Positions 44,465 to 54,010 of a stretch of 64,000 nucleotides of DNA are shown in pieces. Positions within the stretch are counted from its first letter, which is position 1. Each line of letters starts with the position of its first letter. A model generated the notes under the pieces. It worked only from the letters and a program-made list of their open reading frames with translations, made no database searches and had not been told where the DNA came from. The position numbers were made by a program, and so were the translations under genes. Source of the stretch: Sipunculus nudus (lineage: Eukaryota > Annelida > Sipuncula > Golfingiida > Sipunculidae); the NCBI GenBank assembly GCA_026874595.1, contig JAPPUL010000076.1, positions 1,050,164 to 1,114,163 of the forward strand, given 5' to 3'.

Positions 44465-45970
44465 TCAGGATTCCCGGCGGTCGATGAATCTGCAGGCCGG
44501 GGAATCAAAGGTGCGCTCCGTGTTATGTACCCGGCAGCGATTGGAATCGGGATTGAAATGGCTGCACTCATCACACAGGGAAGTTGCCGCCGTTGCTTCC
44601 AGCTCCTCTGTATAGTGATTGTGGGCTTCGGTATCGAGATCATTGCCGTCAGCAGGAATACCGAGCATCTTTCTGGCGCTGGGCACACTCATGATTCCAG
44701 ACACCACCATATCGACGACCGGCTTAACCTGTTTTTCATCCATCAGGTCGATGTTCTTGCGCTCGGTCTCGCGGTTGGCTGCCTCGATATCCGGGTCCAG
44801 ATCCATCTTTAGCTGCAGGCTGGAACGGCTGATCAGTTTGCGGTCATAAAGCTCGATGAGCAGTTTTTTGAAGTCGACGGCATCGCTTGGGTCGAGGTCA
44901 TTAAAGATGAATTGCAGGGATTTGTCAGCGTGGCCTTTCAGTTCCATCCAGTCATCGAAGACCCAGTCGAGCAGTTTACGGGCGGCCTGTTTGATCTCCC
45001 GGATCATGACCATCATCTTCTGCATGCTGACGGAGGCGGTTGCAAAGTTGGGACCATCACCGGTCACCAAGGACCGTGAAAGGCCCAGCGCCACCACAAT
45101 GTCTTCTTTGACCTCCTTGAGCTTGTCCTCGACGTTGAGGACCTGACCGTCGGTGCCGTGGGTTTCGACATTGACGTAGAACGGGACCACCAGGCCGCTT
45201 TTCATGTCCATCTTGTTGACCATGTCGCGAACCTGTTCGAGCATCCGCTGGTCCGGCATCACCATCTTCTGACCGAAGGCACCGCCCACCTTGAGCAGGC
45301 GGAACGGCGTGGCCCAGCGCTTGGCGATGGCCTGTTCGGCCCGGCGGTAGTCGCGCAGCAGTTCAATGGCCTGAAACGCAGGAAGAACCAGTGAGTTGCC
45401 TCGTGGTGAAAAGCCCGGGGCGTCCCATTTCAAATGGATGACCTGATCCACCGGAAGGTCGATGGGGTCACTGGCTGAACCTGAGTCTTCGGCATGTTGG
45501 GTGGCTTCAATCAGTTCACCTTGTGCATACTTCACCTTCACCGAAACCGGATTGACACATACCACTTCCTCGATGTCTTGACCGGTAGTTGCGTATCGTT
45601 TGAAGCCGACGGCATCGCCTTTGACCAGCAACTGAAGGATCATGTCCTTTATGAATTCCGATACATCGAGTCGCCATGCGGCGTTGACCGCATCATCTTT
45701 CAGCGTCTCGTCATCGCTGGTTATTTTGATTTCATCACCGACCGCAAAGGTGCGCCATGAATTGACGCAGTTCTTTACCAGCGGCTCTTCGACATAGTAT
45801 TCCCAAGCCTTTCTGGCTCGCTCTTCCCATGTCGCCGGAACCGCGTCCGATGCGTTGACCTTGCTGAAGGCAGATGCGTCGAGGGCTGCCGCTGCTGCCA
45901 TGGGCACAATGGCGTATCCATTGGATTCGTTGTCGGGCTGCTCGGTATCTGGCTGGGCGTTTGTATCCAC
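44465..45970 (-). CDS. Phage portal protein with C-terminal Cys-rich knuckle
   Basis: About 501 aa from GTG 45970 (GAGAGG upstream); a GTG at 46018 is the alternative start. The portal core is recognised from FIKDMILQLLVKGDAVGFKRY, VDQVIHLKWDAPGFSPRGNSLVLPAFQAIELLRDYRRAEQAIAKRWATPF and VKEDIVVALGLSRSLVTGDGPNFATASVSMQKMM. The last 50 residues hold four Cys plus His (CDECSHFN, CRVHN, SPAC), a possible zinc knuckle. First gene of its block; it ends 2 bp before the MuF gene. Confidence 0.85.
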   Translation of the reverse strand: MDTNAQPDTEQPDNESNGYAIVPMAAAAALDASAFSKVNASDAVPATWEERARKAWEYYVEEPLVKNCVNSWRTFAVGDEIKITSDDETLKDDAVNAAWRLDVSEFIKDMILQLLVKGDAVGFKRYATTGQDIEEVVCVNPVSVKVKYAQGELIEATQHAEDSGSASDPIDLPVDQVIHLKWDAPGFSPRGNSLVLPAFQAIELLRDYRRAEQAIAKRWATPFRLLKVGGAFGQKMVMPDQRMLEQVRDMVNKMDMKSGLVVPFYVNVETHGTDGQVLNVEDKLKEVKEDIVVALGLSRSLVTGDGPNFATASVSMQKMMVMIREIKQAARKLLDWVFDDWMELKGHADKSLQFIFNDLDPSDAVDFKKLLIELYDRKLISRSSLQLKMDLDPDIEAANRETERKNIDLMDEKQVKPVVDMVVSGIMSVPSARKMLGIPADGNDLDTEAHNHYTEELEATAATSLCDECSHFNPDSNRCRVHNTERTFDSPACRFIDRRES

Positions 45971-46045
45971 GTAATCCTCTCGGGTTGTTTCCGGGTTAAC
46001 GGCCGCACATCTCCCCACTGTGGGGCGATCACGGCAACACTGGGG

Positions 46046-46076
46046 TTACTTACCGGAGGGAGAGGAAAAACGTCGG
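46046..46076 (-). promoter_or_regulatory. Phage late promoter element, copy upstream of the portal gene
   Basis: Minus-strand CCGACGT, 10 bp, CCTCCGGTAAGTAA; 3' end 76 bp before the preferred portal start (28 bp before the alternative). It lies between the portal gene and the cargo terminator, so the portal block restarts transcription after the inserted cargo. Confidence 0.72.
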
Positions 46077-46098
46077 TGAGGCGGTGGGTGGTTGTTGT

Positions 46099-46134
46099 AA
46101 ATTTAAGAAGATGGCGAACAATCTTCTTAAATTT
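46099..46134. repeat. Perfect 14-bp inverted repeat beside the cargo module
   Basis: AAATTTAAGAAGAT (46099-46112) and its exact reverse complement (46121-46134) are separated by 8 bp. No T-run follows on either strand, so it is not a standard intrinsic terminator. It lies at the edge where AT-rich cargo meets phage sequence, so it may be a protein-binding site or mark an insertion boundary. Confidence 0.6.
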
Positions 46135-46165
46135 GTAGCATTGGGGAGAGTGATATGCACGCAGT

Positions 46166-46212
46166 CAAAAAAAACAAAACCTCTTCACTTATTCACAAGT
46201 GCAGAGGTTTTG
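46166..46212 (-). terminator. Intrinsic terminator downstream of katG
   Basis: CAAAACCTCT (46175-46184) pairs with AGAGGTTTTG (46203-46212), with an inner CACTT/AAGTG stem. On the minus strand the hairpin is followed by a run of eight T. It stops katG transcription before the portal promoter element. Confidence 0.85.
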
Positions 46213-46268
46213 CACAATGGACCTGCCAAGCTACTTTGAGTTTAATTGCTCGTCAGGTTTAGTTGCTA

Positions 46269-48503
<2,235 letters not shown>

Positions 48504-48680
48504 TTAGGTTGATCTTGCTTTTTGTTTTGAGAACACGTCAAACAAACCCCACGCACTTCCACGTGGGTGGAGGATGTGAAGGTTCAACTGGTTTGGCCAC
48601 CAGTCTTTGTTAGACGTTCCACTACCAGCCATTTGACTGCTACTTTTCCCCGTTACCGGGCATTTACTGTGTTCGGACAT
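48504..48680 (-). pseudogene. katG 5' fragment in repeat unit 2 (58 codons)
   Basis: It has the same ribosome site and first 38 codons as katG. It then runs out of frame into the perR tail and stops at 48504-48506. If translated it yields a 58-aa peptide with no catalytic residues. It lies between perR and the real katG start, so ribosomes would meet it before the intact gene. Confidence 0.75.
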
Positions 48681-48695
48681 AATTGCCTCCTTTAG

Positions 48696-48872
48696 TTAGG
48701 TTGATCTTGCTTTTTGTTTTGAGAACACGTCAAACAAACCCCACGCACTTCCACGTGGGTGGAGGATGTGAAGGTTCAACTGGTTTGGCCACCAGTCTTT
48801 GTTAGACGTTCCACTACCAGCCATTTGACTGCTACTTTTCCCCGTTACCGGGCATTTACTGTGTTCGGACAT
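48696..48872 (-). pseudogene. katG 5' fragment in repeat unit 3 (58 codons)
   Basis: Second copy of the same truncated frame, starting 12 bp after the stop codon of perR. Same 38 katG codons followed by 20 codons of out-of-frame perR tail. Confidence 0.75.
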
Positions 48873-48883
48873 AATTGCCTCCT

Positions 48884-49351
48884 TTAGTTAGGTTGATCTT
48901 GCTTTTTGTTTTGAGAACACGTCAAACAAACCCCACGCACTTCCACGTGGGTGGAGGATGGCTGCCCAATTTCATTGATGGAATTCGGCAGTTTAAGCTC
49001 ATCAAAGTCCTTGGCATAGAAGTCCCGCATTAGCCCACAATCATTGCAAACGAAGTGATGGTGATGACTCAAGTTAGCATCAAATCGAGTGCGCTCCCGT
49101 GTTGCCCCAAGGGTTTTAATAAGTCCCAAATCATTGAAGAGCCAAAGAGCCCGGTAAACAGTATCAAGCGATATAGTAGGTAGCCGCTCTTTGACCCGCT
49201 GATAAAGAGATTCTGCATCAGGATGATCTCCGGCAAGTGCAATCTCCCGGAAAATTTCCAGCCGCTGATGAGTAATCTTTATATTTTTGTTCCTGCAAAC
49301 CTGTTCAAACAATTCTATACGTTGATCAAATTCGCGTTCCATATCTGGCAT
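48884..49351 (-). CDS. perR: Fur-family peroxide regulator, PerR-like
   Basis: 155 aa. The winged helix covers residues 20-85 ([43 protein letters not shown]). The metal-sensing residues fit PerR rather than Fur: His43, Asp91 (RFD), the His96-99 cluster and Asp110 (MRDF, where Fur usually has Glu). Cys102/105 and Cys142/145 form the structural zinc site. It probably represses this operon and is derepressed by peroxide. The ribosome site is weak (GAGAG). Its last 24 codons are part of the 192-bp repeats, but the gene itself is intact. Confidence 0.85.
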   Translation of the reverse strand: MPDMEREFDQRIELFEQVCRNKNIKITHQRLEIFREIALAGDHPDAESLYQRVKERLPTISLDTVYRALWLFNDLGLIKTLGATRERTRFDANLSHHHHFVCNDCGLMRDFYAKDFDELKLPNSINEIGQPSSTHVEVRGVCLTCSQNKKQDQPN

Positions 49352-49363
49352 AACTATTACTCT

Positions 49364-49382
49364 CTAATATTAAGGATATTAG
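49364..49382. promoter_or_regulatory. Possible PerR operator between rubrerythrin and perR
   Basis: CTAATAT (49364-49370), 5 bp, ATATTAG (49376-49382): a perfect 7-5-7 AT-rich palindrome resembling Fur/PerR boxes. It overlaps the rubrerythrin stop codon and ends 13 bp before the perR start. No -35/-10 pair is obvious here, so it may act on an internal promoter or as a roadblock. Confidence 0.4.
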
Positions 49383-49954
49383 TATGTCTCTTCTTTCAAT
49401 TCAAAATGCTCTTGAGGATGCAAACAGGCTGGACACATTTTTGGAGCATCGGAACCGTCGTGCACATATCCACAATTCCTACACTTCCATCGCATGCTTA
49501 CATCCTTGCTAAATACGGTTCCTTTTTCAATATTTTCAGCAAGTTTACGGTATCGCTCTTCATGCTCCTTTTCGACTTTGGCTATCATGGAAAATGCAGT
49601 AGCCACTTCGTTGAATCCTTCTTTTTTCGCAATTTCAGCAAAGGCTGGATAAAGCTCTGTCCATTCCTCATTTTCGCCTGCCGCCGCCGCATTGAGATTC
49701 TCTAATGTTGTACCGATTTTCCCAGCTGGATAAGTAGCTGTAATTTCAAGATCTCCACCTTCAAGGAATTTAAAGAACCGTTTTGCATGTTCCCTTTCAT
49801 TCTCTGCTGTTTCCAAGAATAGAGCCTCGATTTGACGATACCCCTCTTTCCTGGCTACGCTGGCAAAGTATGTGTAGCGATTGCGAGCTTGAGATTCTCC
49901 AGCAAAAGCTTTCAAAAGGTTTTTTTCTGTTTCAGTTCCTTTGATTTCCGGCAT
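49379..49954 (-). CDS. rbr: Rubrerythrin
   Basis: 191 aa from ATG 49954, with GAGGAG 7 nt upstream (an ATG at 50002 adds 16 residues without a ribosome site). The diiron ferritin-like domain shows [30 protein letters not shown] and [14 protein letters not shown]. The C-terminal rubredoxin domain shows [10 protein letters not shown] and CPACLHP. It reduces hydrogen peroxide to water in anaerobes using rubredoxin-type electron transfer. First gene of the cargo operon. Confidence 0.95.
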   Translation of the reverse strand: MPEIKGTETEKNLLKAFAGESQARNRYTYFASVARKEGYRQIEALFLETAENEREHAKRFFKFLEGGDLEITATYPAGKIGTTLENLNAAAAGENEEWTELYPAFAEIAKKEGFNEVATAFSMIAKVEKEHEERYRKLAENIEKGTVFSKDVSMRWKCRNCGYVHDGSDAPKMCPACLHPQEHFELKEETY

Positions 49955-50028
49955 AAGACAACTCCTCACGATAATTTTGCTCGATTTAATAAAAAGATCC
50001 ATATCAAAAATGGATTCCTATTTAAGAA

Positions 50029-50057
50029 AAGATACCTATATAGGATTGAGATGTCAA
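50029..50057 (-). promoter_or_regulatory. Sigma70-type promoter of the rbr-perR-katG operon
   Basis: Minus strand TTGACA (50057-50052), 17 bp, TATCTT (50034-50029). Transcription would start near 50022, leaving a ~68-nt leader. An inverted repeat ATCCAT-7 bp-ATGGAT (49997-50015) lies just after the start point and could be an operator. It does not match the phage 31-bp element. Confidence 0.7.
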
Positions 50058-50086
50058 GTAAAGGTGAGATATTTTCAAAAGATCCT

Positions 50087-51610
50087 CTAAATAAAGACCG
50101 GCTCTGTCAGAACAGGCTTGAGCCAAACGGTCTCTTCACCGGCAAGGTCGAGGTTGCCTTGCTCCCGAATGAGCATGGCGCAGCGGACCGCGTCGATGAT
50201 GTGGTCGTTGCCTTTGGAGTAGATGATCTTACCGTCCCGCAGGGTGTAGGTCTGGGTGGTGAACTGGTCTTCAATTTCCAGATCGTCTGACGGGAAGATG
50301 ATCTGTTTGCGCTGGAGGGCACCGTTAATCAGGCTGGTCATCAGCTCTTTTGTCCGCTTTTTGATTTCTTTGCCGTCGCGGACGGTGAGCCGGGTCATGC
50401 CGCCGAAGTCAAATCCTTTGAGTCGGCCTTCAAGTTCCAGCTCTTTGTATTTGTCGAGGGTCAGCAGTTCCTGAACGACGGCCAAACCGTTTCCGCCATT
50501 GTCCACGCCGATTCCCGCCGGGGTGAAATAACGTTCAAGCAGTGCGATGGTCTGGGCGATGTGCGGATACGATACATGCTCCATGTGAATGCGCAGCACC
50601 AGTTTCAGGATGCTGCGATCACCCACCTCGGCTTCCTGAAAGATAACCAACTCGGTCGGGTCATTGGTATATCCAAGGTCACCGCCGATCCAGAACAGGC
50701 CGGTTCGGGGCGTGAGGTTGAGCAGCAGTTCAAGCCGGTCATAGGCGGCTTCCTCCGTTTCACAATCGCGCAGCTCGGTATCGGTAATGGTGACCTTCTG
50801 ATATTCCAGCAATTCCTGTCGGCAGAGATTGAACTGCTCCACATTGAATGTTCCATAGGATGGCTTTCCGTGTTCCCCGGCCACCTCATGCTGCCAGCCC
50901 GAGGTATCTTTGCCGCCATAAAACTCCAGTAGCTCCGATTCACGCTCAGCCGTCCAGAATGGATTGAGCCAAGAGGCCCAGCGGAACACCCTGAACTGCT
51001 CCGACATGGTCAGCCGGTAATAAGTCGTGTTTCGCAGGCCATTGGGCGTGGAATAGATTTTCAGGCGACCACCTGTTTTCAGGCATTGTCTGAGCGCCTT
51101 CCATGCACGCTCGGAAAGCCATGCACCTTCATCCACCCAGATCCGGCCCACATGAAGCGAGCGGAACGCATCGCCATAGGCACCGGCCGGGCGGAAATAG
51201 AGAACCGATCCATTGGTAAATTCCAGACGGAAATACGGCTTCCGGGTGATTTTCGGTTTGCCGTATTTCGAGAGTGCAATGCTGTTCATCAAGTCTTCAT
51301 TGTGATCCAGCTGGTACTCGATTTCCTCGATGACCGTGTCCAGATGTCCCTGATGAGGAGCGGCAATCAATCCCTGTCCGCCGCGAGTCGTGAAGGCATA
51401 GTGCAGTGCATCCGTTGAGAGCACGATCGACTTGCCAACGTCACGGCCATCGAGGTGAATGATGTTTTTGTGGGAGCAGCGGAGGTCCTCCTTCTGATGG
51501 TCCCAATACGACCGAGCCGAACCGTCCCGGTTGTAGAGATATGCTTGTCCCCACAAGACCGGGTCACGGAGTGTTTCGGCCAGCCTGCGCTCCTTATCAG
51601 AGACACCCAT
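50087..51610 (-). CDS. Terminase large subunit
   Basis: About 507 aa; ATG 51610 overlaps the upstream stop as TGATG. It packages DNA. The ATPase domain has GRDVGKS (Walker A) and RIWVDEGAW (Walker B); the nuclease domain has WIGGDLGYTNDPTEL and GIGVDNGGNGLAVVQELL. Unlike most phages, its downstream neighbour is not the portal but the oxidative-stress cargo, and its small subunit lies on the far side of the recombinase operon. Confidence 0.88.
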   Translation of the reverse strand: MGVSDKERRLAETLRDPVLWGQAYLYNRDGSARSYWDHQKEDLRCSHKNIIHLDGRDVGKSIVLSTDALHYAFTTRGGQGLIAAPHQGHLDTVIEEIEYQLDHNEDLMNSIALSKYGKPKITRKPYFRLEFTNGSVLYFRPAGAYGDAFRSLHVGRIWVDEGAWLSERAWKALRQCLKTGGRLKIYSTPNGLRNTTYYRLTMSEQFRVFRWASWLNPFWTAERESELLEFYGGKDTSGWQHEVAGEHGKPSYGTFNVEQFNLCRQELLEYQKVTITDTELRDCETEEAAYDRLELLLNLTPRTGLFWIGGDLGYTNDPTELVIFQEAEVGDRSILKLVLRIHMEHVSYPHIAQTIALLERYFTPAGIGVDNGGNGLAVVQELLTLDKYKELELEGRLKGFDFGGMTRLTVRDGKEIKKRTKELMTSLINGALQRKQIIFPSDDLEIEDQFTTQTYTLRDGKIIYSKGNDHIIDAVRCAMLIREQGNLDLAGEETVWLKPVLTEPVFI

Positions 51611-51888
51611 CAATTCATTCCTTTGCGGATGGCAATTCCAAGAACCGATGAGAACAGCTCTGTGAGGATCTGCTGAACCGCCAATGTGTTCGTCCTGTTA
51701 CTGACAGCTTCCTCTATATCCAGAATGGCCTGATCGAGTTCCTGCCATTCCACGTATTTCTGGCGGGCGGCGTCCATTCGTTCGAATGCGTCGTCTATGC
51801 GTCCGGCCGCCAGCTCGGAGCCGATTTCGACCAGCGCCTGACCGGCCTCCCGGATCGCATCGCTGTTTTGTTCGAGTATTTGTTTCAT
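51610..51888 (-). CDS. Small helical protein upstream of the large terminase
   Basis: 92 aa, predominantly helical (RIDDAFERMDAARQKYVEWQELDQAILDIEEAVSNRTN). It overlaps the lipoprotein gene by 4 bp and the terminase gene by 1 bp. No family recognised. A terminase or portal accessory role is possible. Confidence 0.55.
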   Translation of the reverse strand: MKQILEQNSDAIREAGQALVEIGSELAAGRIDDAFERMDAARQKYVEWQELDQAILDIEEAVSNRTNTLAVQQILTELFSSVLGIAIRKGMN

Positions 51889-52157
51889 TGTTCACTGTCC
51901 TCCGGATTTGTGTTCGCCCAGCTATCCAGTGAATCAATGGCTGTCTGCAGACGCAGGCCGATTCCGACCAGACGTTCCGCATCAGGGTGGTTGGATTGAA
52001 CCAACGCCTTGTTTGCCTCCCGGACATATTCCGGCGTGTAGCGGTTCAGGGTGGATGTTGCCGACTGAATCTGCTCAGGCGGCCTGTACGTGGCGCAGCC
52101 AGCAACCATACCGGCCAGCGTCAATGGGATTACCCATTCGAGTGCTTTCTTTAACAT
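51885..52157 (-). CDS. Small lipoprotein
   Basis: 90 aa. The N-terminus MLKKALEWVIPLTLAGMVAGC is a lipoprotein signal with a lipobox (VAGC). The mature part is helical (STLNRYTPEYVREANKALVQ). Phage-encoded small lipoproteins may be spanin outer-membrane subunits or superinfection-exclusion factors; neither is demonstrated. It is the first gene of the large-terminase unit, which lacks the 31-bp promoter element. Confidence 0.7.
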   Translation of the reverse strand: MLKKALEWVIPLTLAGMVAGCATYRPPEQIQSATSTLNRYTPEYVREANKALVQSNHPDAERLVGIGLRLQTAIDSLDSWANTNPEDSEQ

Positions 52158-52237
52158 GTTGCGCTCCTTTGTTTTAGGGTTGTTGAATTAATGCAGAAAC
52201 ATCTCTGCAAACACTTGATTTCCAAGAGGATATAAGC

Positions 52238-52267
52238 GTCATTGGACATGACGCGGGACGGTCCCGC
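52238..52267. promoter_or_regulatory. Two adjacent palindromes in the divergent region before the recombinase operon
   Basis: GTCAT-TGGAC-ATGAC (52238-52252) is directly followed by GCGGGAC-G-GTCCCGC (52253-52267), a perfect 7-1-7 palindrome. They lie in the 140-bp gap between divergent transcripts, 31 bp before the first plus-strand gene. They may be an operator or recombinase-binding site. A further TGCAGA-AACATC-TCTGCA repeat lies near 52191-52208. Confidence 0.5.
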
Positions 52268-52297
52268 AGAACCATAAACCGAAGCAGGAGACGCCCC

Positions 52298-52492
52298 ATG
52301 AAACAGGTAAAAAACAGCGACGACGCCAGAACGGCCTACAAAAAGCGCCAGGACAACATTGCCGAGTACATCCAGCGGATTCAGAAGAAGCTGGCCGCAG
52401 ATGCCGGGCAAACAAATATCAACTGGGCTCACGTCGGGTCGCTCGGCCATGTCGAAGAGCTGCTCCAGCAGATCGATGAGTTTCTGGGTTAA
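52298..52492 (+). CDS. Small helical protein of the recombinase operon
   Basis: 64 aa, entirely helical (ARTAYKKRQDNIAEYIQRIQKKLAADAG). GCAGGAG precedes the ATG. It is first of three genes on the plus strand. No family recognised; a directionality or recombination accessory factor is a reasonable guess from position. Confidence 0.6.
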   Translation: MKQVKNSDDARTAYKKRQDNIAEYIQRIQKKLAADAGQTNINWAHVGSLGHVEELLQQIDEFLG

Positions 52493-52525
52493 GCCACCGG
52501 CTTCAAAAACAAAGGAGTTAATGCC

Positions 52526-52897
52526 ATGACAGAAATGACCATTCATGAAACCACAGCCGCCTTCATCAACCATCTTCGGGAGAACGGCAAAAAGGAACGG
52601 ACGCTCTACACCTACCGGAAGGACCTCGATCTCATCGAGGGCTACTTCGGCAAGGACAAGAAGCTTCAGGAGCTGCGTATCACGCAGGTTGGAAAGTTCC
52701 TCAAATGCGATGCGCTGCTGAAGCTCGGAAATGGCAATGCCCGGGCCGAGAGAACCGTCGCCAAGACCATCCGCGTGTTCCGGATGATGCTGGTCTGGGC
52801 CAAGGATACCGGACTTATCGATGAGCTCCCGCTGCCAAAGAGCACCCCGATGGGACACAGCAAACAGACGGAGGTGACCGATGCCGAACAGCAGTGA
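52526..52897 (+). CDS. Stand-alone SAM-like (core-binding) domain protein, recombinase partner
   Basis: 123 aa. It looks like the N-terminal core-binding domain of tyrosine recombinases (TIHETTAAFINHLRENGKKERTLYTYRKDLDLIEGYFGKD, then VAKTIRVFRMMLVWAKDTGLI) but has no catalytic domain. The next gene encodes a complete recombinase with its own such domain, so this is not simply a split gene. It overlaps that gene by 17 bp. It may compete for DNA or form a heteromer with the recombinase. Confidence 0.65.
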   Translation: MTEMTIHETTAAFINHLRENGKKERTLYTYRKDLDLIEGYFGKDKKLQELRITQVGKFLKCDALLKLGNGNARAERTVAKTIRVFRMMLVWAKDTGLIDELPLPKSTPMGHSKQTEVTDAEQQ

Positions 52898-53789
52898 TCG
52901 ACTGGAAGCGGCCATAGAGCGGTTCTGTGCCCACCTGTCGGCCGAAAACAAAGCGGTCGGGACCGTGACCGCATACCGGCGGGATCTGCGACTGGTGGCC
53001 TGTGTGGCCGAATCCTTCCAGCCCGGGATCTGCTGCCAAGACGTTACACCCGGCCTGCTGGACCGGGCTTTATCCTCGCCAGAGCTGTTGACCACAGACT
53101 CGGGAGCACGATCACCGGCATCGGTACATCGGTTGAAGGCAGCGGTCCGCTCATTCTTCACATGGACAACCGATGCCGGGCTTACATCTGAAAACCCGGC
53201 CCGGTCGGTTCGCATGAAAAGGCTGGCGCAGAAGCCACCGGTGTTTCTTACGACTTCAGAAAAGAAGGCATTGCTGAAAGAGGTAAAAGGCCGAACGGGC
53301 TTTGCCGGAATGCGGGACCGGGTCATGATCGAAGTCCTGCTCGGCACCGGCATCCGTATCGGTGAGCTCGAGGCGCTGGACGTCGACGATATCGACCTCG
53401 ATGCAAAGCATCTGAGGGTCAGAGCCAAAGGGAATGTGGTGCAGGTCAAGTTCATAAAAACCGACCTCCGCATCCTGCTGAAAAGATATTTGAAAGAACG
53501 ATCCCGGCAAAGCACAACGCCATGCAGCGCACTGTTTTTGTCCAATAGAGGAACACGTCTTTGCCAGCGGCAGACAGCCAACCGGATAGCCTTGTGGTTG
53601 AAGAAGGCCGGTATTGAAAAGAACCTGACTCCGCATGGGCTAAGGCATACTTTTGCAACCCACCTTTACGGGGCCACCAGCGACCTGCTTGTCGTGCAGA
53701 GGGCGCTTGGGCACCGGGACATTTCAACGACCCAGATTTACACTCACCTTGTCGATGGTCAGCTTGAGGATGCTCTTGAAAGGCTGTAG
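52881..53789 (+). CDS. Tyrosine recombinase / integrase (XerC/D-like)
   Basis: 302 aa. The core-binding domain (residues 5-105) precedes the catalytic domain with all key residues: Arg in LGTGIRIGELEAL, HGLRHTFATHLY (His-x-x-Arg), LGHRDISTTQIYTH (His and the tyrosine nucleophile). It carries out site-specific recombination, probably integration or dimer resolution of the element. Followed by a terminator and palindromic sites that could be its target. Confidence 0.88.
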   Translation: MPNSSDRLEAAIERFCAHLSAENKAVGTVTAYRRDLRLVACVAESFQPGICCQDVTPGLLDRALSSPELLTTDSGARSPASVHRLKAAVRSFFTWTTDAGLTSENPARSVRMKRLAQKPPVFLTTSEKKALLKEVKGRTGFAGMRDRVMIEVLLGTGIRIGELEALDVDDIDLDAKHLRVRAKGNVVQVKFIKTDLRILLKRYLKERSRQSTTPCSALFLSNRGTRLCQRQTANRIALWLKKAGIEKNLTPHGLRHTFATHLYGATSDLLVVQRALGHRDISTTQIYTHLVDGQLEDALERL

Positions 53790-53812
53790 CACCAGCGTTG
53801 ACCTGAACATCC

Positions 53813-53837
53813 GGAGCGGCTCCTGCTGCTCCTTTTT
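53813..53837 (+). terminator. Probable intrinsic terminator of the recombinase operon
   Basis: GGAGC (53813-53817) pairs with GCTCC (53828-53832) followed by TTTTT. It lies 24 bp after the recombinase stop codon. The stem is short. Confidence 0.5.
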
Positions 53838-53863
53838 CGTTCCCGGGCCGCATATTAAAATTG

Positions 53864-53886
53864 CGGCATATGCCGTTATGCGCATA
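53864..53886. promoter_or_regulatory. Tandem palindromes downstream of the recombinase, candidate att/dif-like site
   Basis: CGGCATATGCCG (53864-53875) and TATGCGCATA (53877-53886) are perfect palindromes separated by one base, next to the AT-rich ATATTAAAATT. Xer-type and phage recombinase core sites are made of such short arms. The rest of 53790-54010 holds only an imperfect direct repeat (CTGAAATTTCC / CTGAAATTCC near 53950-53980) and no gene. Confidence 0.4.
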
Positions 53887-54010
53887 GGATTGGAGGGAAC
53901 TCATGCTGAACCGATGGTTCGCACCTTCCATTCGAGAAATTTTACTTAACTGAAATTTCCGGGAACACGTCTTATCTGAAATTCCTGTCATCTTGAGCCT
54001 CCATAACTGC

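Noticed and set aside
52526-53789. One recombinase gene split by a frameshift.
   Set aside because: The second gene already encodes a complete core-binding plus catalytic protein with its own ATG, so the first is a separate stand-alone domain.
53944-53975. Degenerate match to the phage late element on the minus strand (GAC ... GTTAAGTAA) that could serve the large-terminase operon.
   Set aside because: The spacing is off by one, the CCGG core is displaced, and it lies 1.8 kb upstream behind opposite-strand genes. It does not meet the strict pattern of the seven copies.
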